Positions 9,470 to 19,277 of a stretch of 32,033 nucleotides of DNA are shown here, one piece after another. The DNA lies in assembly GCA_032718475.1 (NCBI GenBank), contig JAUCBJ010006324.1, positions 1-32,033 of the forward strand, in the 5' to 3' direction. The notes beneath the pieces were generated by a model, which did not search any database, was not told the origin of the DNA, and saw only the letters and a program-made list of their open reading frames with translations. Source of the stretch: Nemertoderma westbladi (Eukaryota; Xenacoelomorpha; Nemertodermatida; Nemertodermatidae). Both the position numbers and the translations under genes were made by a program. Within the stretch, counting starts at the first letter, position 1; the number at the start of each line of letters is the position of its first letter.

Positions 9470-10806
9470 AGTAATGCGGAGGTCCAGCCACTAGAGGCCA
9501 GTGGAATGACTGGACACAATCGGCCTCACAGGCGTCAGTTATCTCCTGACCGGCTGCCTGTCCCCTACTGGAGAGAGAGAGCTGCAAACAATTCTTTGAG
9601 TCCCTTTCCTGATGACCATTCTGGCCCAAACCCTGGGTCACCAGGGAGGCCAGATTGTGAGGGGGAGAGGGATTCTGGAGTTGGAGGCTACTCTCATGTT
9701 CCACCCCGATCAACAAAGCCATTGGTGAATCTGAGGCAAGTCACTAGACTAGCCTCAGTAAACACCCTAACACTCGGGTCCCCAATGCGACAAGGTGAGC
9801 TGACTGCCTTGGCAGATAAGCTTTCTCTTAGTGCAGTGGGTGTTCAAGAGCACCGAATGCAGACTGGACAGACTGATGAGGTTCTGATTAAGGACATGGG
9901 GGGCGGTTGGCGACTCGCTCTCGCTTCAGCAGATGATAGTGGCAATGGTGGAATTGGTCTATTGATGAATCCAACTGCACATGCAGCATTGGACAAAATA
10001 GACCAAATCTATACCTGCATCATCCGTTGCCACTTCTAATGTTCTGCAAGACTGGCTAAGAAGTTTCCTAAGGTGGTTCTGATTGTGTGCTACTCTCCAA
10101 CTAGTGTTGCCCCTGTAGAGGAGGTGGAAAATTTCTACCAGAATCTACAAGCAGCTACTGATGGAGTGGATCAGCATGCATTCTTAACATTCCTGGGAGA
10201 CTTTAATGCAAGTCTGCATCAATCAACTACATCGCCCTGGGTCTATAGCAATAGTGTTAACCGAAATTCCGTCCATCTTCAGGATTTTATCTCCGGAAAT
10301 GGATTGTTTTCGGCTGGAACCCAGTTCAAGAAACGAACTTGAAAGCTATGGACTCATAGTGGACCCAGTGGTCACAAGTCCCAGATAGACCATATCCTGT
10401 TTCGTAGGAAATACAGGAGCTCTATACAAGACTGTAATGCATATACACTGCGACCCTTCTCCAGTGATCACCGCCTTATTGTGGCCAAGGTAAGACTTAG
10501 TCTGCGTGCTAGCAGAACAACGAAATCTGCCTTGCCGCGGCATGACTGGTCCTCTCTGTTGCAACAGCCAATTGTGAGATCCAGCTTCACACTACAGCTG
10601 AGCAACAGGTATGAGGTTCTTGCCTCTGAGGCGGCAGATCACTGTGAGGGCTATACTGCCTTCACAGAGGCAGTTAAGTTAGCAGCTGCAGAAACAGTTC
10701 CTGTATACCCTCGAAACAGGAAACGGACCCCCTGGACTGACAACAAAATTCAGAAGTGCCGAAATCACATTAACAAGGCGCAGAAAGAGTCCCGACTCAA
10801 ACAGAC
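9470..10806 (+). pseudogene. 5' part of an APE-type LINE: endonuclease domain, broken
   Basis: One plus-strand reading frame runs from 9506 to 10806, interrupted only by in-frame stops at 10037-10039 (TAA) and 10340-10342 (TGA). Endonuclease motifs appear in order: VGVQEHRM with the catalytic Glu, GGIGLLMNP, LGDFNAS, SQIDHILF and SSDHRLIV with the Asp-His pair. A linker follows, ending HINKAQKESRLKQTG. The reverse transcriptase is missing, because sequence switches at about 10805 to the right copy of the direct duplication. The first 70 residues are low-complexity, Pro/Arg/Ser-rich and not endonuclease. The family resembles the two other LINE pieces in the window. Confidence 0.8.
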
Positions 10807-11864
10807 TGGTAGGCCTACACTACAAGTTCAGATTGCACACTCAACTCAGCCTACTCAGATATCTTTTACTTTCGGTATTTGACAATTATGGACAGCAGCA
10901 TCCTGATCATGGCAGGAATGCCATTCTCAACAGTTTCTACGATTCTACCATATAAGACGGACGTACCAGACAGACAGACTTGTACCTACCAGTTGTAAAT
11001 AACGTACGTTTACATACTGCACATGCACAATGCTGTAGAACTACGGTACCGGTACAACGATAATAAAATTTAAGAAATTCCACCAAAAATATTATATTTT
11101 ACTTTTTCGCCAGGAAAAAAAGTTAAATGTTTTCTCCAGCTTTTGGTCTAAATTCGGGCGAAAAAGTAACAATTTAAGAATAAATAATTATTTATTACAT
11201 GGGAAAAAAATTAGAACTTTTTTTCATTATTCTCGAGGCATTTTATTTACCGAGCGCCAGCGAGGTTAATAAAGGGTTGATAGAATATTGAGAAACAAAA
11301 TGTTCTACTTTTTTCTCATATACTGTACGGTAGTACGTAAGTTTATTCTTAAGTTAAATTGGTACATCGTATACAGTATGGTAAGTCTACAGTACATTGG
11401 ATAACGTACAGCGATATAGAGTTACAAAATAAATTAAGCTGTAGTATTTTACTATATTGCTTCCATAGTTACTGCGATTCAAATTCTTGTACTCTGGGTT
11501 TAACTCATGATTCTGATTACTCAACGTTAAAGAATTCAATGTTCTCGAATATTTATTACGTAACTAGAGAGCCGATTAACAACATAAACCAATATTGGAT
11601 ATTGAGTTCCGTTTTGGAGTACGCCTTGTAAATACTAAAGTTACAATAACTTTTGAGTGCTTGCATAGATTTAGCACAAATTACTTGCAAACCTTTTCTA
11701 CGTCGATGCTCTTCCAACACAATTAATGAAATCTAAAAAATGACACCAAAAATATTTTATTTTCCTATTTTCGCCGGGAAAAAAGTAAAATTAATGCAAT
11801 CGTATGGTTACTATTTTCCTATGGAAAAAGTACCTCCTTTTCCCGATTTTTGGGTATACAGTAT
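10805..11864. repeat. near-identical direct duplication, right copy, first part
   Basis: Partner of 7855-8914. The left junction shares ACTGGTAGGCC with the partner and lies exactly where the LINE coding frame stops matching, so this is the breakpoint. The right end is at GTATACAGTAT, followed at once by the GGGGCGAG element. Confidence 0.9.
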
Positions 11865-13422
11865 GGGGCGAGCCACGAAGTGAGTGAGCCTTAGCGTAGT
11901 GGTACCATTAATCAACCTGTCGTTCTGTCGTTCTGTCGCGTTCAATTTTAAACGTTAATAACTCGGCCAATCTTTGATGAAATCTATCCAAACTTGGTAC
12001 ACATGTTGTTTGGCAAAAGTTTAGAAATTTTCCAAGTAGAATTTCAGTGTGGCCTTCGAGAAGCTAAGATAATAGCAGTTAATTAGTTAATTAAGTTATT
12101 ACGGTAAAAACACCATTTTCAACCTGCCTTTTAAAGGAAATTAATTGTTTTACAGTATAAGATTTAAATAATTATAATTAAAAATTATACAGATGTAATC
12201 CCCATACGCCATTCTATTATAGTTTTTAATTAGTTCAAGTGATTTGCTTTAATAATTGTGTCTTTAATTGATCTAAAGTAATTAAAACGGCAAAAAAAAT
12301 TTATTCTCATTAAATACTGCTCATTTATTGGCCAACATGCTGGTACATAGATGGGATGTGTGTGTCATTCCTGGGAATTTGCTGGGAATGATTATTGGTC
12401 AAGTCTCTGCTGCTGGCTGGGAGTTGTTGCTAAGACTAACCAGAGAGGAATAGTAATAGACAACCAGTATTGCTATTCCAGCCCAGACAGCATTCTTTAA
12501 ATTCACTATAAATGTTGTATTGCTATCTCAGGTGAATGACAGATATAATAACATAAATACTATCCATGGCATGGCTGTTGTGTAGGCTTCTGAAATAGTT
12601 TATTCCACAATGTATATGTCTGGTTATTTTTTAATTGAATTTTTGCAAAGTAGTAAAATTAATGTTCTTAAAATTAATATTATTATTTTATATGTAACCT
12701 AGGAAATTAGCTACATTTTTTCGCTGCAGCTTTAAGAGTGTACATTAATTTAATATTATTTCAATACCCATATTATTACATCGGCATAAGATGCGTTGGC
12801 GTTGTATCACACATCTCCACATATCACACATCTCCACATAGATGTATCAACAGTTACTCGCACAGTTTCGAAACTTCGCATAGTTATAACTGTATAAAGA
12901 TCGTCAGTCTGCGTTTAGGAAAAATATTTTATGACAAAACAGGACAAGCGACGAGCGCAACGAGGCATATAATGAAGACGAGTACTGCGTTGACTAAATT
13001 ATTATATAAACCACCTGGCTTCACATATTGATCGCATCCCTAGTTATTATTATTATAAAGAACGTCCTAGCCTGCGTTTAAGAAATATATTTAAATACAA
13101 AACAGGACGAACGCAACGAGGCTTATAATGAATACGAGTACTGCGTTTATTATATTCCTATAAACCACCTGGCTTTGCATATTGAACGTGCGATTGGAAA
13201 TAAGTTCGTGCTACCCTTCCGTGGGTGGTAGATGTCGCGGTTATGTATTGGTGGTTGGGAAGGGTGGGGGGGGGGGGATTAAAAGGGGTGAACACGTACT
13301 GTCCCCCTTTCTTTGATTGATTGGTGGTGTGGGTAAATTTCTCAAAACCTGATTTTGTGATACAGTCGCTCAATTTTAATTTGTATCTCATAACTGGGCC
13401 TCGTGCTGCGCGAAGGCCCCAC
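11865..13422. mobile_element. GTGGGG/CCCCAC-ended element, about 1.56 kb, non-coding
   Basis: Starts GGGGCGAGCCACGAAG and ends GCGCGAAGGCCCCAC. These ends resemble those of the element at 15131-15733. Just inside the left end is a CGTTCTGTCG repeat, then a TTAATAACTCGGCC and ATCCAAACTTGG stretch similar in layout to the inner part of the 15131 element. It splits the right copy of the direct duplication and replaces 141 bp found in the left copy. It also holds an internal tandem duplication and a 12-G run at 13266-13277. No intact ORF of recognisable type; the mobile nature is inferred. Confidence 0.5.
12895..13190. repeat. imperfect tandem duplication, about 155-bp unit
   Basis: Two consecutive blocks share CTGCGTTTA, ACAAAACAGGAC, GCAACGAGGC, ACGAGTACTGCGTT and TATAAACCACCTGGCTT in the same order. 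The blocks start near 12900 and 13060. Confidence 0.7.
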
Positions 13423-13428
13423 GAACGT

Positions 13429-13841
13429 GTTACCCTGTTAGGTTACCCCTCCCTATAAGGAAATACAATATGTCAGTATGTGTGTGATTATATTTTGTGA
13501 ATGATTTTTACCCTTTCGCGAGTCGCACATGCACTGGTTTCGGAAACTTGGGTTTCATTGAATTTTGAAGTACAAAAAATCAAGTGCTGGCGGAATTTAT
13601 TGCATCGAAGCGAAGTGTTTGGGTTAGGCCTTACTTTACATACATTTTCTGCCATTTTTTATACAAAGGTAAATGCTGAGTGATAAAATAAAAATATGCA
13701 TTGCGTGTGCAATAAATCGTTAAAATGCATCAATGCGTCTTTTCACCTATTCTCACACGAATGGTTCTGTCTACATTGTGTCTCACCCAATTCCACACGA
13801 TGTAACGCTCTCAGCTGTCCCGAGTAGACTCCCATCACTAT
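13429..13841. repeat. direct duplication, second part of right copy
   Basis: Partner of 9056-9462. It starts just after the CCCCAC end of the inserted element and ends at CCCATCACTAT. Confidence 0.9.
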
Positions 13842-14232
13842 CATCGTGTTACCTATACATACTGGGGAATGGAAATAAATTCTAGTATTTTCTATCATTA
13901 ATTTTATATTACTTTATTATTTGATCTATTATATTTATTAGTTTTTTTTACTTTATTCCAGTTTACCCGCCAGGGGAAAATTGTTAGGCATAGGCCCGCT
14001 CATGTTATTTATTTATTTTATGTCTTGGCCGCTCGTGTTATTTATTAATTTGTAATTAGTGTCTCCCCCCAAAATTTCCAAGCCCCATTTTTATATTTCT
14101 ACCCCCAAACAAAACCCTTTTAGAAATCTATGGTATCTGGATGGGTTTGATATATTGTAAATTAATAGTGGCTTCTTGATATAAACATGATGTAGTTGGT
14201 TATTTTTTCCGAGATTAGTTGGTAACAACACA
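13842..14232. other. AT-rich spacer
   Basis: No gene seen. The stretch at about 14199-14229 is the reverse complement of 7407-7438 with two or three mismatches, so the two sites share an old repeat. Confidence 0.5.
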
Positions 14233-14367
14233 TTTATTACCCTGATATTTTGTTATTTTTCCGGTTATTTTAACCCTCGGAACAGGAAAGCCTCGGCTAA
14301 GCCTCGGCTAGTTCCTGTTCCTCGGGTTAAAATAACCGGAAAAATAACAAAATATCAGGGTAATAAA
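14233..14367. repeat. large near-perfect inverted repeat (135-bp hairpin)
   Basis: Arms 14233-14288 and 14312-14367 are 56 bp each and match at 54 positions by eye. The only mismatch is a TC/GA pair at about 14276. The 23-bp loop contains AGCCTCGGCTA twice in tandem. It may be a foldback element; no coding capacity and no target duplication was resolved. A transcript of it would form a long stable stem. Confidence 0.85.
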
Positions 14368-14813
14368 TATAGAAATGTAATTAAACGTTACCCAACTGAT
14401 ATCTGAAACTACGTTTGTACTACATATTAATTAGTGATATTCATCCGCACTAATTAGTTATGTAATGTTATTAACTAGTAATTTTATGTAATATAATATT
14501 ATATAATTGTTATCACCTTTTCCCATCGTTGTTTTGAATAACTCACTTCCTTTACCGCTAGATTAGAACAAATTTAAAACAAAATTTTCAAAGCAAATCT
14601 CCTCCTAGATGAAACTGCAGGGGGATAGAGAACCTCCTACAGTTAGTTAGTTAGATTTAGCTACACTTTAAAGATTATTTACCGCATACTGAATCGGTTT
14701 TAGTGATGTAAAATTATCCATTAAACATACCAGGAGTTAAAATATTTCGACGTGTAAATAATAAGCCAACATGATTTATTTATTCATTGGTGTTTATTTA
14801 TTTAACATGCAGC
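14368..14813. other. AT-rich spacer
   Basis: No gene, repeat array or strong motif seen. It ends at the junction where homology to 25141 onward begins. Confidence 0.45.
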
Positions 14814-15047
14814 CAAAATGACAAATTTTGAGTCAAATTGTCTGGATTTGGTATTGAGTAGCTTAATGTGCTTAAAAATAGCCAATTGGAATTGGGTATT
14901 TTTGCTTTTTGAAAAATGACCCACAATAACTGGTGAATGATTTGGGTGCATGTTTCTTTTTTTATTTAATTTTCATCCATTTATTTGTAACAATATTTAT
15001 TGGTATGTTTTTGGATCTCAAATGTTTATTTCGAATTAACACTTGTG

Positions 15048-15843
15048 GGGAGAGTCAAAACTGCGAGCCATCAGCCAACTGTTATAATTATACTATGGCC
15101 GTTTTCTAAAAGTCTGTGGGGGGGTGTGTGTGTGGGGCGAGACACGTAGTCGGCGAGCCTTTGCATACGGTTCATATAGGGCAAATGGGGCATGTCCGTC
15201 TGTCTGTCCGTCTGTCTGGTAAATGTTTGAACGCGAATTTCTCGGCATCGCTCGTTCGGAATTGAACCAAACTTAGTAGGTAAGTAGTAGAGAGAAAGTT
15301 TAGAAAGTTTGTAAAGTTTGGTGAAAAATCATGCAGTCTGACGTCAGCTACGACAGATTATGTGGTTTTTAGAAAATGTTAAATTTCTCGGGAAGGCCTC
15401 ATTTTCCTGAGCTGAAATTTTGGTGGCCTGTAGAGAATCATGAAGTCTATCTTTTACGAAATTGAAAAGTTAAGACATTTAATTGGGGATCCGCTAGAGA
15501 CTCAGAAGTAATGACATAGGCCTACCGGTACGGTACTGCTGTACAGTGCTGCACTGGTAAGTACGAAATTGCAGAATAACAATTTGACACCACCTAGCGG
15601 ATTAACATATGATTGTATATCGAATGAATACATTTATAGCATGGGATATGGGGTCCAAACTAGACATGCCCCATTTGCTCTATATGAACCGTATGCCAAG
15701 GCTTGCCGACTACGTGCTGCGCGAAGTCCCCACGAACGTGTATGTGTGTGTGTCGGAAGCCAATATATAACTAGCCATAGTATAATTATAATTATAATTG
15801 TTCGCTAAGACGGCTTGCAGCTTTTGCTGCACGAAGGCCCCAC
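15048..15843. mobile_element. outer GTGGGG...CCCCAC element, split by an inner one
   Basis: Defined by comparison with the duplicate at about 25355-25372, which has no insertion between AACACTTGT and TTACTTGG. The left end reads GTGGGGAGAGTC and the right end TGCACGAAGGCCCCAC. The arms share TATAATTATACTATGGC in opposite orientation (left at about 15081, right at about 15775). Flanking ACTTGT and ACTGGT may be a diverged 6-bp target duplication. Without the inner element it would be about 190 bp. Confidence 0.6.
15131..15733. mobile_element. inner TIR element nested in the outer one
   Basis: About 600 bp with inverted arms of roughly 65 bp. CACGTAGTCGGCGAGCC near the left end (about 15145) pairs with GGCTTGCCGACTACGTG near the right end (about 15700). 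GGTTCATATAGGGCAAATGG pairs with CCATTTGCTCTATATGAACC. Just inside is a CCGTCTGTCTGTCC tract and an AACGCGAATTTCTCGG / AACCAAACTTAG block. It was inserted into a GT-rich stretch of the outer element. The 79-codon ORF at its right end is not supported as a gene. Confidence 0.65.
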
Positions 15844-16078
15844 TGGTATTTACTTGGTGCAGGGGTAGTGTTGGTTATTACTTTACTTATCTTTAACTTA
15901 TTTCGCTAACTTGCATAATGTTTGTGTATATAATAAATATTTCAAATTGCCTAAAAACAATTGTCTAAGAGTTATGTATAAAACCAATATAAATATAGAA
16001 TATTGTGTAATATTTCATATTTCAATCTATATTTTGTAGTCATTTGATTGGCTACCTGTGCTAGTTACCTTGGTTATC

Positions 16079-16235
16079 TTTGTGGACTTCTTTAAGTCCT
16101 TCGATTCAGTCTCCCGATAACATATATGTTCAGCATTATATAGTTGCATTATATGGGATTCCTGAAGAAATTATTGTAGCCAATCAGATCACTCAAAATT
16201 CAAAAGCAGCTGTAATTATAGAACCAACCATCAGA
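16079..16235 (+). pseudogene. decayed LINE reverse-transcriptase relic, copy 1
   Basis: The plus strand reads FVDFFKSFDSVSR followed by a stop at 16118-16120. After a frame change it reads YGIPEEIIVANQITQNSKAA. This matches RT motif A and the following helix of the minus-strand LINE in this window (FVDFKKAFDSIHR, then YGIPEVIVAG), in the same order. Only this fragment is recognisable. The partner copy lies at about 25566-25716, so the relic predates the duplication. Confidence 0.6.
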
Positions 16236-17171
16236 TTCATCTGAAATTTGGTAGTAGTATCCTACGAGCATTGCTTAATTAGAAATTCTACACACAGACA
16301 CACTTTACAGTTCCTCTTACTGCCGCTAGGGGAAAAATATCAGAGCTCCAATTGATCGGGCTTAGCCCGTTTTAATGAATTGATAACACAATAAAGTAAC
16401 ACAAGCTGGCAATAATTGTTTACCCTAATAATAGCGCTCGAATTGCACAAATATCATCTCAAAACCTAATTTTCTGTATGAGCCGTCGTCATGCCTATAT
16501 CTAACGCTTGTCCATATTTCATTTCAATTGATTCTTAAATAACGGAGGTATTGCCCTGGACACACACACACACATACATACACAGTACTGTAATAATGGT
16601 ATCTTCTGTCAATAGGACCGTGAACCAATAAGTAATATCTGTAATCGCATCAGTAATATACAGTAGCAGTGGGATTTGGGATAATATAGGGCTCCCATTA
16701 CTCCTTCTCTATCATAATATGATTAAAAATATACACACGGATTTTGATATAGTGAAAAATTAGAAAAAAATGTTTTCAATCTCTTGACTCTAGCAACCTC
16801 TCTGGTCGTCGGTAAATATAATACCTCGATGATACAGAAAATAAAAGTAAGTAATCAAACTTCCCAAGTGATATATATTTAAATTATCCCTATTAACCTT
16901 ATACGACCGCCTTTATCAGCCATTCGACGTTTCGCATATTATTTTTGATTTATAAGTAGTTTAATTAACTCATCCATTTCCACAATGCTTTCAGATATTA
17001 ATAATTTAAACTATTTAAGCCAACACACCTGCTGGCTGTTGGTGCTTCTACGGTACTTAACAAACCAACTTTAATTTATTACAGTCATTCATTCGCTTTA
17101 TTTATCTTTGTTTCAATCAATTTATAAAGTTTATATATGAAGTAAAATCACAACTAGAAACCGTCAGAAGG
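16236..17171. other. non-coding part of duplication block 2
   Basis: No gene. It includes a CGGGCTTAGCCCG mini-hairpin (about 16358), a (CA)n tract at about 16561-16584, and a preceding TTTCATTTCAATTGATTC phrase typical of LINE 3' regions. AT-rich throughout. Confidence 0.5.
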
Positions 17172-17350
17172 GAGGGGAATGGAACGTATTGTAAAGAGTG
17201 TGGAACGGGTTGGGGCTGGATGTAGAACGGGTTTGGGCTGATGTGGAACGGGTTGGGGTTGGATGTGGAACGGGTTGGGGCTGATGTGGAACGGGTTGGG
17301 GCTGTGGTGGAATCAGTTGGGGCTGATGTGGAACGGGTTGGGGCTGATGT
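17172..17350. repeat. 21-bp G-rich minisatellite array 1, first segment
   Basis: Start of the array, about 8 units. The unit core is CTGATGTGGAACGGGTT plus a run of four G. It is cut at 17350 by the LINE 3' end and resumes at 17603. Confidence 0.9.
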
Positions 17351-17607
17351 GACGGTCGAAACGTTTAACTCTCGTCTAAAAACCCACCTGTTTCGTTTGG
17401 AGTATTCTACAGACTAATCTTTATTTTAATTTTTTATTTCACTGTTCCACAATTAAGTTTACTCAAAACTTATTTTTACTGTACTAACTATATATATATT
17501 TTTAAGATACTATAGTTGGTTTTTATCATTGCGCCCTGAACAACTTTTACTAACTGATAGGGCGCGTTATAAATAAATATTATTATTATTATTATTATTA
17601 TTATGTG
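17346..17607 (+). mobile_element. LINE 3' end (CR1/L2-like) inserted in the minisatellite
   Basis: About 250 bp breaking the array. It begins in a coding tail reading VETFNSRLKTHLFRLEYSTD then TAA (about 17354-17416), which resembles the C-terminus of CR1/L2-type reverse transcriptases. A short 3' UTR follows, ending GGGCGCGTTATAAATAAAT and an (ATT)n tail to about 17602. This tail style is characteristic of CR1/L2-group LINEs and their SINEs. ATGTG on both sides may be a short target duplication. It is severely 5'-truncated. Confidence 0.7.
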
Positions 17608-19140
17608 GAACGGGTTGGGACTGATGTGGAACGGGTTGGGGCTGAGGTGGAACGGGTTGGGAGTGATATGGAACGGGTTGGGACTGATGTGGAACGGGTT
17701 GGGGCTGTGGTGGAATCAGTTGGGGCTGATGTGGAACGGGTTGGGGCTGATGTGGAACGTGTTGGGCTGAAGTGGAACTGGTTGGGGTTGTGGTAGAACT
17801 GGTTGGGGTTGTGATGGAACGGGTTGGGGCTGTGGTGGAACGGGTTGGGGCTGATGTGAAACGGGTTGGGGCTGAGGTGGAACGGGTTGGGGCTGATGTG
17901 GAACGGGTTGGGCTGAAGTGGAACGGGTTGTGGTAGAACTGGTTGGGGTTGTGGTGGAACGGGTTGGGGCTGTGGTGGAACGGGTTGGGGCTGATGTGGA
18001 ACGGGTTGGGGCTGAGGTGGAACGGGTTGGGGCTGATGTGGAACGGGTTGGGGGTGATGTGGAACGGGTTGGGGCTGATGTGGAACGGGTTGGGCCTGAT
18101 GTGGAACGGGTTGGGGCTGATGTGGAACGGGTTGGGGCTGATGTGGAACATGTTGGGGCTGATGTGGAACGGGTTGGGGCTGTGTGGGAATGGGTTGGGG
18201 CTGTGGTGATACGGGTTGGGCTGATGTGGAACGGGTTGGGGCTGATGTGGAACCGGTTGGGACTGATGTGGAACGGGTTGGGGCTGTGGTGGAACGGGTT
18301 GGGATTGATGTGTAACGGATGGGGCTGATGTGCAACGGGTTGGGGCTGATGTGGAGCGGGTTGGGGCTGATGTGGAACGGGTTGGGGCTGATGTGGAACG
18401 GGTTGGGGCTGAGGTGGAACGGGTTGGAAATGATGTGGAACGGGTTGGGGCTGTTGTGGAATGGGTTGGGCTGATGTGGAACGGCTTGGGGCTTGTGTGG
18501 AACGGGTTGGGACTGATGTGGAAAGGGGTTGGGGCTGAGGTGGAACGCGTTGGGGCTGAGGTGAAACGGGTTGGGGCTGTGGTGGAATGGGTTGGGGCTG
18601 ATGTGGAACGGGTTGGTACTGATGTGGAACGGGTTGGGGCTGTGGTGGAACGGGTTGGGACTGATGTGTAACGGATGGGGCTGATGTGCAACGGGTTGGG
18701 GCTGATGTGGAACGGGTTGGGGCTGATGTGGAACGGGTTGGGGCTGAGGTGGAACGGGTTGGGAGTGATGTGGAACGGGTTGGGGCTGTTGTGGAATGGG
18801 TTGGGGCTGATGTGGAACGGCTTGGGGCTTGTGTGGAACGGGTTGGGACTGATGTGGAAAGGGGTTGGGGCTGAGGTGGAACGCGTTGGGGCTGATGTGG
18901 AACGGGTTGGGACTGATGTGGAACGGGTTGGGGCTGAGGTGAAACGGGTTGGGGCTGTGGTGGAATGGGTTGGGGCTGATGTGGAACGGGTTGGGATGTG
19001 CAACGGGTTGGGGCTGATGTGGAACGGGTTGGGGCTGATGTGAAACGGGTGGGGCTGATGTGGAACGGGTTGGGCTGATGTGGAACGGGTTGGGGCTGAT
19101 GTGGATCGGGTTGGGGCTGTGGTGGAACGGGTTGGGTTGA
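17603..19140. repeat. 21-bp G-rich minisatellite array 1, main segment
   Basis: About 73 units of a 21-bp repeat (core CTGATGTGGAACGGGTT plus G4). The main variants alter the two or three bases after CTG (GATG, GTGG, GAGG). All G-runs are on the plus strand. An internal duplication has an offset of about 356 bp, marked by GTAACGGATGGGG at 18312 and 18668. The unit length is a multiple of three and mostly stop-free, so long ORFs appear in several frames on both strands; they shift frame freely and are not supported as genes. The array ends about 138 bp before the lectin ATG. Confidence 0.95.
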
Positions 19141-19277
19141 TTTGAAATGGATTGTAACTGAATGAAAACTTATATTAGCTCCAGTCCAACAAAAATACAA
19201 ATATTAATTACTAGGCCTATTAATAAATCATAAATACGAATTAATTATTGCTATTGAATAAATCCGAGGGTTGAACC
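19141..19277 (+). promoter_or_regulatory. short AT-rich 5' flank of the lectin gene
   Basis: 137 bp between the last recognisable minisatellite unit and the ATG. It is AT-rich (ATTAATAAATCATAAATAC) with no certain TATA box or initiator. Any core promoter here is squeezed against the array, or the array lies in an upstream intron or 5' UTR; sequence alone does not decide. Confidence 0.3.

Larger units (their letters stand above)
14814..17215. repeat. segmental duplication block 2, copy 1 (partner 25141-26700)
   Basis: 14814-15049 and 15848-17215 align by eye to 25141-26700 in the same orientation. The gap (15050-15847) is the nested-element insertion. Both copies contain the RT relic, a (CA)n tract, and the same entry into the 21-bp minisatellite (GAAACCGTCAGAAGGGAGGG at 17169 and 26638). 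Confidence 0.85.

Noticed and set aside
17567-19200. Minus-strand ORFs of 478 and 494 codons over array 1
   Set aside because: Same reason as array 2; one reads through the LINE (ATT)n tail as poly-Asn, and frame slips are frequent.
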